This document shows positions 8,454 to 16,888 of a stretch of DNA of 64,000 nt, piece by piece (position 1 is the first letter of the stretch; each line of letters opens with the position of its first letter). Under the pieces are notes generated by a model, which saw only the letters and a list, made by a program, of their open reading frames with translations, was not told the DNA's origin and did not search any database. A program made the translations under genes and the position numbers. This stretch comes from Natronospirillum sp965602035 (GTDB lineage Bacteria; Pseudomonadota; Gammaproteobacteria; Pseudomonadales; Natronospirillaceae), in contig OZ271919.1 in the NCBI GenBank assembly GCA_965602035.1, positions 2,790,001 to 2,854,000 of the forward strand, given 5' to 3'.

Positions 8454-8945
8454 TCAGTCATCTGACTGAGGCACAAGAACTTTGTCAATGGCATGAATAT
8501 AACCGTTGCTCGCCCTGATGTCGGGCCTAACAATACGGGCTTCTCCATTAATCCAAGTCTCATCGTTAATAAACGAAAACTCCAGAAAATCACCGGACAG
8601 AGTTGGCATGTCTGTATCGTAATCATTGAACGAATCTGAAGATAATTCTGTATCAATCCAGTGATATGAAACAATGTCCGCAAGCATTTTCCCGTCTTCT
8701 AACCAATTTTCCAGTGTATCCTCAGGCAGTGCCTCGAAAGCTTCGTCCGTTGGAATAAAAAGAGTAAATGGTCCTTCGCCTTCCAATATTTCAATCATGC
8801 CCAAGGCGGTTGCATCCAGAGACGCAATGAAATAGCTGAACGAACCGTCATCAATGGCAACATCAACAATTGTTCCCGGTTCATCCTGAGCTACAGCACC
8901 AGCGGAAAAAAATACTGATATCAATGCTATTGGTTTTATTTTCAT
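8454..8945 (-). CDS. secreted fasciclin (FAS1) domain protein
   Basis: The start at 8945 (MKIKPIALISVFF) is preferred to the in-frame ATG at 8963 because AAGGAG lies 7 nt before it and a signal peptide follows directly (cleavage near GAVAQ). About 163 aa with one FAS1 domain: IVDVAIDDGSFSYFIASLDA at its start, then the FAS1 blocks GPFTLFIPTDEAFEALP and IRASNGYIHAIDKVLVP. FAS1 proteins are usually extracytoplasmic adhesion or binding proteins. It is the last gene of the TTT operon, about 30 nt after tctB, an uncommon partner for a tricarboxylate-type transporter. The family call is firm; the role is unknown. Confidence 0.85.
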   Translation of the reverse strand: MKIKPIALISVFFSAGAVAQDEPGTIVDVAIDDGSFSYFIASLDATALGMIEILEGEGPFTLFIPTDEAFEALPEDTLENWLEDGKMLADIVSYHWIDTELSSDSFNDYDTDMPTLSGDFLEFSFINDETWINGEARIVRPDIRASNGYIHAIDKVLVPQSDD

Positions 8946-8975
8946 AACTTTCTCCTTATTCAATTATAGTCAAGG

Positions 8976-9473
8976 TCAGCTTGAAAGAAGTGGGATGTAA
9001 TTTCCCAGCAGCGAGTCGGGCCAATATACATCCATTAGCCGCATGTATAATCCCCATATAAAAAACGCCGTTGCGCCGGATAATGAAAATGACAGCGTCC
9101 AACTGGCTCCGTAAATTTTCGAATACAAGAACACGAACAAAACCATGGTAACTGGGAGGCTCAGAACCGGAATCATCGCTATAGTGCCTATAAACCAAGC
9201 CCACATTTCCATACTGTTTTTTGAATAAAGCGCAGGATCTACAGAATTAAATGATCGAATTTCATATACAGGCCGCGCTTCTTCCTTTTCTGGTGGTCGT
9301 GTTATGTCCAGTATTAGTTGAGCAATGGCCAGGATGAGGCCGGCGCCGCCAAGAGCAAGAACGATAATGGATGCTCTCAGGGGCCAATCTTTAGCAATTA
9401 TTAAGGCTGCGATCATTATTAATATTATAAATAATGTGAACAGATCACCCCAGCGCAGATATATTTTTGGCAT
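8976..9473 (-). CDS. tctB: tripartite tricarboxylate transporter small permease, TctB family
   Basis: A 165-aa hydrophobic protein with four predicted membrane segments (around residues 12-27, 35-58, 88-108 and 125-145), the layout of TctB. It follows tctA by only 4 nt, with GAGGG before its ATG. TctB is the small membrane subunit of the TTT secondary carriers, which use a TctC-type binding protein to import carboxylates. Sequence conservation in this family is low, so the call leans on topology and context. Confidence 0.8.
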   Translation of the reverse strand: MPKIYLRWGDLFTLFIILIMIAALIIAKDWPLRASIIVLALGGAGLILAIAQLILDITRPPEKEEARPVYEIRSFNSVDPALYSKNSMEMWAWFIGTIAMIPVLSLPVTMVLFVFLYSKIYGASWTLSFSLSGATAFFIWGLYMRLMDVYWPDSLLGNYIPLLSS

Positions 9474-9477
9474 TTTT

Positions 9478-10989
9478 TTAACCCTCTGAATTTGCTTTCT
9501 CTTGGAAATATCTCGCTTTTCTTTTATTCGAGTAATGTCTGAATACCGGGTACAGGAGGGACGCTGCTATGATTAATCCCATAATGATCACGCCAGGGAA
9601 TAGTAGCCAATCTAAGCTATAACGAGACACCGATAGCCACAGATAGAGCTCCATCCTGGGGCCCAGTATAAATCCGAGAACAAATGGCGCCCGTGGCCAC
9701 CCGTGGGCCTTCATAAGAAAGCCGAATATAGATAAAACGAGGAGAATCAAGATGTCATCAAATACGAAGTTTGCGGCAAAACTACTCAGAATAGCGAGCA
9801 TTAATATGATAGGACAAATTACAAAAAAAGGCAGGTAGCATGCTCTGGAGGCTGGCTTGATAATGCTCCAGCAGAGCAATGCTGCCACAATCTGCGCGAC
9901 CGCAAGGGCCCACAGTATCGTAAAGGTATAATGTAACTGTGACCCTGCCATGGCTGGCCCCGGCTGGAGACCAACAGCAATAAACGCGACCAGCAGTAGC
10001 GCTGTGGAACTTCCGCCAGGAATACCGAAGAACAAGGTAGGGATCAGGTCACCACCTTCCTTGCCGTTATTTGAGGCTTCGGGCGCTATTACGCCTCTGA
10101 TGTCGCCGGTGCCAAACGTTTCCGGATTCTTGACGGTCTGGCGGGCGTGTGCATACGCGAACCAGTCTGCCACAGAACTGCCTAGCCCCGGGAGAACTCC
10201 TACAAATATTCCTATAACTGCACATCGTAAGGTAAGCCACCAATGAACGAAGACGTCTTTAATACCTTTCAATATTCCGCCTTCCCCCAGTCCAACTCCC
10301 GGGTCTGCAACAGTTTTTTTCCGCGAAGCCAGGCCGATCGCCTCGGGGATGGCAAATACGCTCAGTGACACAAGAATGATGCTGATTCCACCCCAGAGAT
10401 ATGGATACCCTATATCGAATCTCATAACGCCCGATTTGACGTCTTGTCCGATTGTGGAAACCAAAACACCCAGAATCCCGGCAGTCATTCCTTTGATCGG
10501 GGTTCCTGAGCTCATAATGCCAACCATACTGATGCCCCAAAGCGTGAACATAAATAATTCAGGGCTGCCGAAACTACGAATTAAAGGGGCAAGTATCGGC
10601 AAGGATAGAAATAGGCCAGTAACACCGATGATTCCGCCCAACATCGAGGCCAGGAATGACGCACTAAGGGCTCTGCGCGCCTCCCCTCTTTGTGCCATCG
10701 GATAGCCATCCAATACTGTTGCTTGTGATCCGGAGCCTCCAGGCACTGCTACAAGAACCGATGTGAATGTATTCGCCGTATTGCCGACAGAAGACATCCC
10801 AATTAGGAAGGCAATCGCATTAACCGGTGACATCAGCATTACAAAAGGCAAGGTTACCGCCAATGCCGACGGCCCGCCTGCTCCCGGCACAATGCCTCCG
10901 AATACGCCGAGGAATATTCCTAATCCGAGGAATATTAGTGACTCTATAGTCAGCAGGGCATTTAAACCCTCTATAGCTGCTTCCAACAT
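9478..10989 (-). CDS. tctA: tripartite tricarboxylate transporter large permease, TctA family
   Basis: A 503-aa membrane protein with about 12 segments. Typical TctA blocks are FGGIVPGAGGPSALAVTLPF near the N-terminus, PGGSGSQATVLDGYPMAQRG, GVLPGLGSSVADWFAYAHAR, IAPEASNNGKEGGDLIPTLF and a GIPGGSSTAL block. The ATG follows AAAGGG. It lies between tctC (11142-12206) and tctB; a hairpin at 11097 sits between tctC and tctA and may lower permease expression relative to the binding protein. The imported carboxylate is unknown. Synonymous codon choice is visibly more A/T-rich than in the TctA-B fusion at 47487. Confidence 0.93.
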   Translation of the reverse strand: MLEAAIEGLNALLTIESLIFLGLGIFLGVFGGIVPGAGGPSALAVTLPFVMLMSPVNAIAFLIGMSSVGNTANTFTSVLVAVPGGSGSQATVLDGYPMAQRGEARRALSASFLASMLGGIIGVTGLFLSLPILAPLIRSFGSPELFMFTLWGISMVGIMSSGTPIKGMTAGILGVLVSTIGQDVKSGVMRFDIGYPYLWGGISIILVSLSVFAIPEAIGLASRKKTVADPGVGLGEGGILKGIKDVFVHWWLTLRCAVIGIFVGVLPGLGSSVADWFAYAHARQTVKNPETFGTGDIRGVIAPEASNNGKEGGDLIPTLFFGIPGGSSTALLLVAFIAVGLQPGPAMAGSQLHYTFTILWALAVAQIVAALLCWSIIKPASRACYLPFFVICPIILMLAILSSFAANFVFDDILILLVLSIFGFLMKAHGWPRAPFVLGFILGPRMELYLWLSVSRYSLDWLLFPGVIIMGLIIAASLLYPVFRHYSNKRKARYFQEKANSEG

Positions 10990-11096
10990 AGTTATGCCCT
11001 TTATTATTAATTTGGACAGATCTAGCGGCTAAATTATTTTTGCTTTATTTATGTAATTTGCGCTTATGGCCGAATTTATTATGGGTTGCGAATTGG

Positions 11097-11130
11097 TACC
11101 TCCGAGCGCTCGAGGAGCGCCACGGAGGTA
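11097..11130 (-). terminator. intra-operon hairpin between tctC and tctA
   Basis: TACCTCCG (11097-11104) pairs with CGGAGGTA (11123-11130), with an inner GCGCT/AGCGC pairing. No T-run follows on the minus strand, so it is more likely a processing or attenuating hairpin than a full terminator. Confidence 0.5.
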
Positions 11131-11141
11131 TTTACATTGCA

Positions 11142-12206
11142 TTAATTGGATTGCATGAGGGGTAGCCCGTATTTCTCCCGCAAGGCGTTCACCCGTCCTC
11201 TGACATCGGGGTTTACATCGAGTGCGCCCAACAGCATCTCGTACGCCTCTGCCCCCGGCACAATTACTGCCGCACCACCCAGTTGGGCAGAGATCTGGTT
11301 CTGAAACTGCGGATCATCATTGAGAGCAGTGAAAGAACTTCTCAGTGTTGAGAGTATCGATTCCGGAGTATCCGGAGGTACTACGAAATACTTATCCATC
11401 GTACTGGGCCCGGTCCAGTTCAGGTATGCCCGCCAAATCGGTGAGCTGGACTCGGGGCGTTTGTCGCCGAGCATCTCTGGAAACGTTGGAACATCAGGAA
11501 GATCGTTCCGGGGCTGATGGGCTACCAGAGGTATAGCGCCCTCGTCGGCAGTGAAACGTTCAATGATATTAGCGGTACCACTGCCGAACATGTCGATTTC
11601 ACCACGCTCATAGGCCAGGTACATCTGACTGGAACTGGGGTACCCAAGTACGAACCGGACGTTCCAATCCAGAAGCTCACCACCAAATACGGCCATGGCG
11701 TCCTGTGGACGGTCGGTCGAAACAGACCCTATAACTACTGGCTCGGCCTCGGGATCAGTCAGACGATCAAGTGCGTCCTGCCGAATCATCAGAACAGTTG
11801 GTCCGCGTTCAATCATTCCAACCATTCCCCATGTTCTGGGATCGTACTGTGCGGCTGGCTCATTCCTTGCCACGGGCCCGAGGGAACCACCGCCTGCGAA
11901 AACGCCAACTGTCAGTCCATCGGGTTCGATTTGACGCTGCATGTAATTTCCCTGAATTACGTTTACCGGTCTGTTCCTGATCCGGATGTTGGGTTCGCCC
12001 GGAATTGTCCTGTGCCAGTTATTTGCCACGATACGGCCGGTTGTATCGGTTCCGCCGCCCGGATTTGACGCTATAAATACAGTTAATGTCTTGCCTTCAT
12101 AGTAGTTCTCTTGCGCTGCGATGCCTGTTGACATTGCGGCTGCCAGGGCCAAAGACATTACGCCTTTTGCCATTGCTGAATATTTATTCTTGTTAAGCGA
12201 TTTCAT
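11142..12206 (-). CDS. tctC: TTT periplasmic binding protein, TctC/Bug family
   Basis: A 354-aa protein with a signal peptide (about residues 1-31, ending TGIAAQ). The mature part starts NYYEGKTLTVFIASNPGGGT, the common TctC/Bug opening (YxGKxI...vxxxpGGgtD), and has the internal blocks GNYMQRQIEPDGLTVGVF and FVLGYPSSSQMYLAYERGEI. Preceded by a perfect AGGAGG site. It should deliver a carboxylate to the TctAB pair encoded just downstream. It follows the leaderless NMT1-like gene by about 40 nt, so both are probably in one transcript. It is one of three TctC proteins in the window. Confidence 0.92.
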   Translation of the reverse strand: MKSLNKNKYSAMAKGVMSLALAAAMSTGIAAQENYYEGKTLTVFIASNPGGGTDTTGRIVANNWHRTIPGEPNIRIRNRPVNVIQGNYMQRQIEPDGLTVGVFAGGGSLGPVARNEPAAQYDPRTWGMVGMIERGPTVLMIRQDALDRLTDPEAEPVVIGSVSTDRPQDAMAVFGGELLDWNVRFVLGYPSSSQMYLAYERGEIDMFGSGTANIIERFTADEGAIPLVAHQPRNDLPDVPTFPEMLGDKRPESSSPIWRAYLNWTGPSTMDKYFVVPPDTPESILSTLRSSFTALNDDPQFQNQISAQLGGAAVIVPGAEAYEMLLGALDVNPDVRGRVNALREKYGLPLMQSN

Positions 12207-12247
12207 TATTGTTCCTCCTGATTATTACGGGAAATAATATTCTCAGT

Positions 12248-13225
12248 TTATCCTCCATGGGTAATTAGGTGACTGGGATCACTCTTATACAGTTCGTCAA
12301 TAAAGCCGGAATCATCAATTTCCCGAAGGAAGTGAAGGTTCCAGAGAGACAAAGGTCTGATTCTTGCCGCGTCTTTATCCTGTTTCACGGCTTCCTCATA
12401 AACATTGCTGATTGCTGGTAGGCTGGGGTACAGTCGCGGATCCAGGAATGGCGCCAGATTGTTATAGACCTGTTCTGCTACATTGCGGTCTAATTTGCCT
12501 TCCTCACCGAATCGTCGCTGGATAATTTCAATGGTAGCTTCCCGATTCAGCTTAAAATATGCGACTCCTTCGATAGTTGCTTTCAGCACATTTGAAATAA
12601 TATCCGGGCGGGTATCAACGAGCTTTTTGCTGGTCGACAGCGTCATATAATTGATCATCGCCATGGGCTCAAGCTCAATCACTTTCAAGCCAGCTTCACG
12701 AGCCATCGCTATTTTCGGCTCGTTCAGAAAGCAGGCGTCCACATCTCCGTCCATTACCATTTCCAGAAGCGGCTTTCTGTTTCCTGTGTTTGCGGGCGCG
12801 GCGTGAGATGACGTCTTGATTATTTCGACCTGGTCAAGATCAGGATCCAGGCCTCGTTGTTTCAGATATAACCATGTATTGAGGCCTGGGTGCCTGCCTT
12901 GTGAGCCGAACCTACGGAATCTCACATCCTTGAGTCTGTTGATACCTGTCTCGTGACGGGTTACGAGAGCCATACTGTTCTCACTCATGCTTTGGCCTAC
13001 GTAAACCCACTGATCGCCCCGAGCTCTCGCCGCGTACGTAGAGACATGGTTTCCAGAGACGAACTCAACTGAAGCTTTGGGAACCAGTTCATGAGCATCT
13101 TCGCGGTTAATCTGACGTTCATAATCAACGTTCAAATTGTGTCGCTCCCAAGCTCCTATTTCCGCGATAACATGCATTAAAGCTAGGTGGCTTTTAGCTC
13201 GATATGGGAATTGAATATGATCCAT
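12248..13225 (-). CDS. NMT1/SBP-fold protein without signal peptide
   Basis: A 325-aa protein of the periplasmic-binding type-2 fold: an early MHVIAEIGAWERHNLNVDYE, a central VDACFLNEPKIAMAREAGLK and a C-terminal FLDPRLYP. It resembles NMT1/SsuA-like binding proteins and, more loosely, the 4,5-dihydroxyphthalate decarboxylase group. There is no signal peptide (it begins MDHIQFPYRAKSHLALMHV), so it is likely cytoplasmic and may be an enzyme rather than a transport protein. GGAGAC precedes the ATG. It is the first gene of the TTT operon, with a long AT-rich control region upstream. The reaction, if any, is unknown. Confidence 0.6.
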   Translation of the reverse strand: MDHIQFPYRAKSHLALMHVIAEIGAWERHNLNVDYERQINREDAHELVPKASVEFVSGNHVSTYAARARGDQWVYVGQSMSENSMALVTRHETGINRLKDVRFRRFGSQGRHPGLNTWLYLKQRGLDPDLDQVEIIKTSSHAAPANTGNRKPLLEMVMDGDVDACFLNEPKIAMAREAGLKVIELEPMAMINYMTLSTSKKLVDTRPDIISNVLKATIEGVAYFKLNREATIEIIQRRFGEEGKLDRNVAEQVYNNLAPFLDPRLYPSLPAISNVYEEAVKQDKDAARIRPLSLWNLHFLREIDDSGFIDELYKSDPSHLITHGG

Positions 13226-13299
13226 ATTGTCTCCAGGTAAGTTGGTTTTGTTTGTTTATAATTATTGAAGGTGCCCTCTAATAGAGGTCCCGCCTTCAT

Positions 13300-13328
13300 T
13301 GTTCCGGTATGAAGACCGATGTTCCATT
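13300..13328 (-). repeat. 29-nt promoter-proximal repeat, copy 2
   Basis: Matches 5621-5649 with three mismatches. It lies about 75-100 nt upstream of the NMT1-like gene start at 13225, the same relative position as copy 1 to its operon. Confidence 0.75.
13313..13325 (-). promoter_or_regulatory. candidate operator, GGAAC-N3 family (degenerate)
   Basis: Minus strand reads GGAAC ATC GGTCT, 88 nt upstream of the NMT1-like ATG; it is the counterpart of the site at 5634. Confidence 0.35.
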
Positions 13329-13450
13329 CCTATAGACAAGGTAGCCAAATGGTGCAAGTGCCCGGTGTTGGTCAGGACGAACATCGCATCAATAAAAGCG
13401 TTGTAAGCTATTGAAATAAAATAAGAAAATATTGATTGTAAAGATGAAGT

Positions 13451-13463
13451 GGAACGTTATTCT
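13451..13463 (+). promoter_or_regulatory. candidate operator, GGAAC-N3 family (degenerate)
   Basis: Reads GGAAC GTT ATTCT followed by TTTAAT. The half-site and spacer equal those at 58849 (GGAAC GTT GTTCT). Confidence 0.35.
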
Positions 13464-13479
13464 TTTAATTCAGAAGGGC

Positions 13480-13492
13480 GGAACAGCTTTCT
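13480..13492 (+). promoter_or_regulatory. candidate operator, GGAAC-N3 family (degenerate)
   Basis: Reads GGAAC AGC TTTCT followed by CTTAAT, 29 nt after the previous site and on the same strand. Confidence 0.3.
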
Positions 13493-13943
13493 CTTAATTG
13501 CGTCAGGCGTGACGGTATAAGCGAAAAAGGTATTTAATAAATTGGTTCCTAGAGACAAAAAATTCATATTTAAATATCTTATTTAATAATATTTTTGAGC
13601 TCGTTTATTAAAATCCGGTGGGAGTAATCAGCGAGAACAGGGGGTGGTAGTTCGTGTTATTTGTTGCGAAAATTCGGGGATTGGGTAGGTTGTTCGGATT
13701 ACGAGATTCGGCAAAAGCGCAGATCATATTCAGTCTTGTATGACAACGTGCCAGCGATCCTGTGCCCGTTTGGTCAATGCTCGAAAGAATGTGGCCGTTG
13801 ATGGAGATCAGCCTTTGCCGCGATCGTCTGACTCTTCTACATGTCAGCGCCAGTGCTATTTGTCCGTAATTTGGCAACTTAGTTTGTCCACCCGACCCGC
13901 ATGACCTTTCCTTGTAGGTGACGAAACCGAAGAGGAAAAGGTC

Positions 13944-15128
13944 ATGCTGAGCCGAGAGGACTTTTTCATGATAAAGCAGTTGCGAGACCAGGGCATATAC
14001 ATCGAAGACATCGCGCACCGCATGGGTTGTTCCGAGCGGACCGTGAGGCGTCGCTTGAATGATGACAACCCGCGGACGGGACGCCCGGCAAAAAAGCGGG
14101 CAACGAAGCTCGATCCGTTCAAGACATTCATTGATGAGCAGCTTGACGACGATATCTGGAACTCTGAAGTGATCTACCAGATGCTTGTTGAGCGGGGTTA
14201 CACCGGCTCGCGTTCTACCGTTCGTAAATATGTTGGGCCGAAACGGCCGCTGCGAGGCTGCAAAAAGACGGTCCGTTATGAGACTGATCCTGGCTATCAA
14301 CTCCAGCACGACTGGGGTGAGTTGTTCCGCGAAGTCGCCGGTCAGCGCACGAAGGTGTATTTCGCCGTCAATACGTTGGGGAGCTCTCGGCGCTTTCACG
14401 TGTGGGGATCACCCAGCCTGGACGCTGAGCATACCTACGAATCCATTGTCCGCTCTTTGCGGTACTTTGGCGGTGTCCCTCGCACCGTTCTGGTCGACAA
14501 CCAGAAAGCGGCCGTTCTGAAGCATGTCAGTGGCGCCCCACCTGTATTCAATCAGGGGTTCCTGGAGCTGGCTCACCATTACGGGTTTATCGCCAAGGCC
14601 TGTCGGCCCATGCGTCCTCGGACCAAAGGCAAAACAGAACGAATGGTCGGCTACGTGAAACATCACTTCTTCCAGCGTTACCGGCGCTTTGAGAGCTTCG
14701 CGCACTTGAACCAGTTGTTGGAACAGTGGCTTCAGAACACGGCGGATCAACGTGTCCTGCGTCAGTTCGATCAGACGCCGGCACAACGCTTTGAAGAAGA
14801 GCGCATGGCGCTGAAAGCCTTGCCTGACATCGACTTCGATACCCGATACTACGATGTCCGGCACGTTCCATGGGATGCCTATATCGAGGTGCGTGGCAAT
14901 CGCTACAGTGTCCCGGAAGCTGCGTGTGGCGACGTCGTCACCATACGAATCAGTATGGACGACGAGCTGTCTGTCTACAGCTCTGCTGGAGATCTCCTGT
15001 GCCAACACCGCCTGCAAGATCGACAGGCCGGCTGGCAGACACTGGCTGAGCATCATGCCCCGTTGTGGCAACAGGTCTCAGCCGTGGAGAAGCGGCATCT
15101 GAGTGTCTACGAGGAGGTGCTGTTATGA
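13944..15128 (+). CDS. istA: IS21-family transposase IstA
   Basis: A 394-aa DDE transposase. The N-terminal helix-turn-helix (about residues 8-40, IEDIAHRMGCSERTVRRRL) is followed by an rve integrase core with acidic residues D123 (QHDWGELF), D185 (LVDNQKAAV) and E232 (KGKTERMV). The C-terminus includes the Mu-transposase-like beta region (VRGNRYSVPEAACGD). It is somewhat shorter than the roughly 500-aa IstA of the IS21 type member but complete for the shorter group. Its stop overlaps the istB start (ATGA). Confidence 0.95.
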   Translation: MLSREDFFMIKQLRDQGIYIEDIAHRMGCSERTVRRRLNDDNPRTGRPAKKRATKLDPFKTFIDEQLDDDIWNSEVIYQMLVERGYTGSRSTVRKYVGPKRPLRGCKKTVRYETDPGYQLQHDWGELFREVAGQRTKVYFAVNTLGSSRRFHVWGSPSLDAEHTYESIVRSLRYFGGVPRTVLVDNQKAAVLKHVSGAPPVFNQGFLELAHHYGFIAKACRPMRPRTKGKTERMVGYVKHHFFQRYRRFESFAHLNQLLEQWLQNTADQRVLRQFDQTPAQRFEEERMALKALPDIDFDTRYYDVRHVPWDAYIEVRGNRYSVPEAACGDVVTIRISMDDELSVYSSAGDLLCQHRLQDRQAGWQTLAEHHAPLWQQVSAVEKRHLSVYEEVLL

Positions 15129-15925
15129 GCCTGGAATCACTCCTCGATCGTCTCAAGATGGATCATCTCCACGCTGCACTGGATGGCCTGTGTGAACACG
15201 CCAGCAAAAAGGATCTCAGCTACCGGGAGTTCCTTGAGCAGGCCCTGGAACAAGAATGGGGCGGACGACATCAGAAAGGCCTGGAAAGCCGTCTCAAGCA
15301 GGCTCGTCTGCCCTGGGTGAAGACCCTGGAGCAGTTCGACTTCTCGTTCCAACCCAGCATCGACCGAAAAGCCATCCGTGAACTCTCAGGACTCGGCTTC
15401 GTCGAGCGAGGTGAAAACGTTGTGTTACTGGGCCCTCCGGGTGTCGGTAAAACTCATCTCGCTGTCGCACTGGGTGTGAAAGCGGCCGAAGCCGGCCACC
15501 GGGTCATGTTCCTCACTCTCGACCGGCTGGTGACGACACTGACGAAAGCCCGTCAGGAAAACCGGCTGGACCGGCAGTTGAAGCAGCTAACTTACCCGAA
15601 AGTCCTGATCCTGGATGAAATCGGCTATCTGCCCATGAACCGGGAAGAAGCCAGTCTGTTCTTCCGGCTGATCAACCGGCGGTACGAAAAAGCACCGACC
15701 ATCCTGACCTCGAACAAAAGCTTTATGGACTGGGGAGAGGTCTTCGGTGACCAGGTTATCGCCACGGCTATACTGGATCGGTTGCTGCATCACTCGACGA
15801 CAATCAACATCAAAGGTGAAAGTTACCGCCTCAAAGAAAAGCGGAAAGCCGGCTTGGTGTCTGGCACTCCGTCAGAAACAAGAGCCAACGAGGAAGAAGC
15901 CGCAGCAGAAACCATCAATGAGTGA
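15125..15925 (+). CDS. istB: IS21-family helper ATPase IstB
   Basis: A 266-aa DnaC/DnaA-like AAA+ protein. Walker A LLGPPGVGKTHLA is at about residues 101-113, Walker B LILDEIGYLPM follows, and TSNKSF is a sensor-1-like motif. The start is the ATG at 15125, overlapping the istA stop by 4 nt; the frame is open upstream to 15065, but that part is istA coding sequence. IstB binds target DNA and stimulates IstA. Confidence 0.95.
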   Translation: MSLESLLDRLKMDHLHAALDGLCEHASKKDLSYREFLEQALEQEWGGRHQKGLESRLKQARLPWVKTLEQFDFSFQPSIDRKAIRELSGLGFVERGENVVLLGPPGVGKTHLAVALGVKAAEAGHRVMFLTLDRLVTTLTKARQENRLDRQLKQLTYPKVLILDEIGYLPMNREEASLFFRLINRRYEKAPTILTSNKSFMDWGEVFGDQVIATAILDRLLHHSTTINIKGESYRLKEKRKAGLVSGTPSETRANEEEAAAETINE

Positions 15926-16064
15926 AAACCGGACAAACCAAGTTACCAGAAACCGGACATTCTATGTTGGCAAAAAGCGGACAAACCAAGTTGGCGTTGA
16001 CATACACTCGGCGCGCAGATCGAAACTGACGAACGATGCAGACCGAAGACGGAGGTGAGCTAGC

Positions 16065-16628
16065 ATGGCAGTCACGCCATCGAATACAGCCAAGCTTGGT
16101 ATGAAGCTGCCCGACGCCGAACTGCCGGATCCGGGCAGGCAGAATTGGCGGCTCTCAGAATGCAGCGGGGACAGCGGACTGCTGGTCATGTTTATCTGCA
16201 ATCATTGCCCCTTCGTGAAACATGTCGCCCCATTTATGGAAACACTGAATGATCGATTGCAGGAAATGGGTGTTCGCGTAGTGGCAATCAGTTCCAATGA
16301 TGTAAGCACTCACCCGCAGGACGGCCCGGAGAAAATGGGCGAGTTCGCAGCCGCACATCGCTTGCCGTTTCCCTATCTGTACGACGAGTCTCAGGACGTC
16401 GCCCGGCGTTTCGGTGCCGTCTGCACGCCAGACTTCTTCTTGTTCGATTCAAACCTGAAACTCGCTTATCGCGGACAGCTGGATGACAGCCGCCCAGGCA
16501 ACGACGATCCGGTGACCGGGGCAGACCTGATCGCGGCTGCTGAACTAATGACCAGAGGTGAGCACATCCCAGAGAATGAGCAGAAACCGAGCGTGGGTTG
16601 CAGTATCAAATGGAAGGCCGGTGCCTAG
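16065..16628 (+). CDS. thioredoxin-fold protein (AhpC/TSA-redoxin-like) with C-N-H-C active site
   Basis: A 187-aa cytoplasmic thioredoxin-family protein. The active site FICNHCPFVKH places cysteines at residues 45 and 48 (CxxC); the conserved cis-proline region is CTPDFFLFD. The NHCPFVKH form is common in bacterial thioredoxin family proteins annotated next to peroxiredoxins. No signal peptide is seen. It starts 62 nt beyond the IS end with a GGAGGTG site, so the IS lies in its promoter region and may have altered its expression. No redox partner is encoded beside it. Confidence 0.85.
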   Translation: MAVTPSNTAKLGMKLPDAELPDPGRQNWRLSECSGDSGLLVMFICNHCPFVKHVAPFMETLNDRLQEMGVRVVAISSNDVSTHPQDGPEKMGEFAAAHRLPFPYLYDESQDVARRFGAVCTPDFFLFDSNLKLAYRGQLDDSRPGNDDPVTGADLIAAAELMTRGEHIPENEQKPSVGCSIKWKAGA

Positions 16629-16687
16629 TGCAACGGCGCGCTCGTGCCGTCTCTGGTTAGTCCGCCAAATAGACGCTGATCATGGCC

Positions 16688-16750
16688 TAGGGCGGCTATA
16701 CGCTGGTAGGTAGTTATGGCGGGATAGGCAGCTTCTTCGTCTGAGTCGGC
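16688..16750 (-). pseudogene. fragment of a second luciferase-like monooxygenase gene
   Basis: About 60 nt here match 19478-19538 inside the intact luciferase-like monooxygenase gene at roughly four of five positions, on the same strand. Read on the minus strand, the fragment gives ADSDEEAAYPAITTYQRIA against ADSDEEAAYLATTTYQRIT. Upstream in the same frame a stop precedes the similarity, and no more of the gene is recognisable. It is best explained as the remnant of a decayed paralogue. Confidence 0.65.
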
Positions 16751-16888
16751 CTAATGGACACTCAGGTTGACAAGGGGATAGTTAGGGGCAGATTAATTCA
16801 GGTCCGGCAATTTTATCGGAACCTTAAATAATCACAGATGCCCCGTAGCAATCTTCACGCAAGGATCGGAATCAGTTGTGTTAATTGA

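Larger units (their letters stand above)
13226..13841. promoter_or_regulatory. AT-rich control region upstream of TTT operon, up to the IS
   Basis: About 615 nt with no supportable gene. It holds copy 2 of the 29-nt repeat, three GGAAC-N3-like sites (13313, 13451, 13480) and, from about 13600, a less AT-rich stretch ending at the insertion sequence. That last piece shows no recognisable coding remnant in any frame. Confidence 0.45.
13842..16002 (+). mobile_element. IS21-family insertion sequence with 4-bp target duplication
   Basis: The left end begins TGTCAGCGCCA with TTTGTCCGT shortly after; the right end, read inward on the other strand, begins TGTCAACGCCA with TTTGTCCGC at the same distance. 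A further TTTGTCC repeat lies inside each end, as is usual for IS21 multiple terminal repeats. The element is flanked by TACA on both sides (13838-13841 and 16003-16006), a 4-bp target duplication. It carries overlapping istA and istB with no disruption seen, so it looks recent and possibly active. The length is 2161 bp. Confidence 0.93.

Noticed and set aside
13608..14399. 263-codon minus-strand frame across the left IS end
   Set aside because: It crosses the IS boundary and is antisense to istA; it cannot pre-date the insertion as one gene, and the part outside the IS shows no family.
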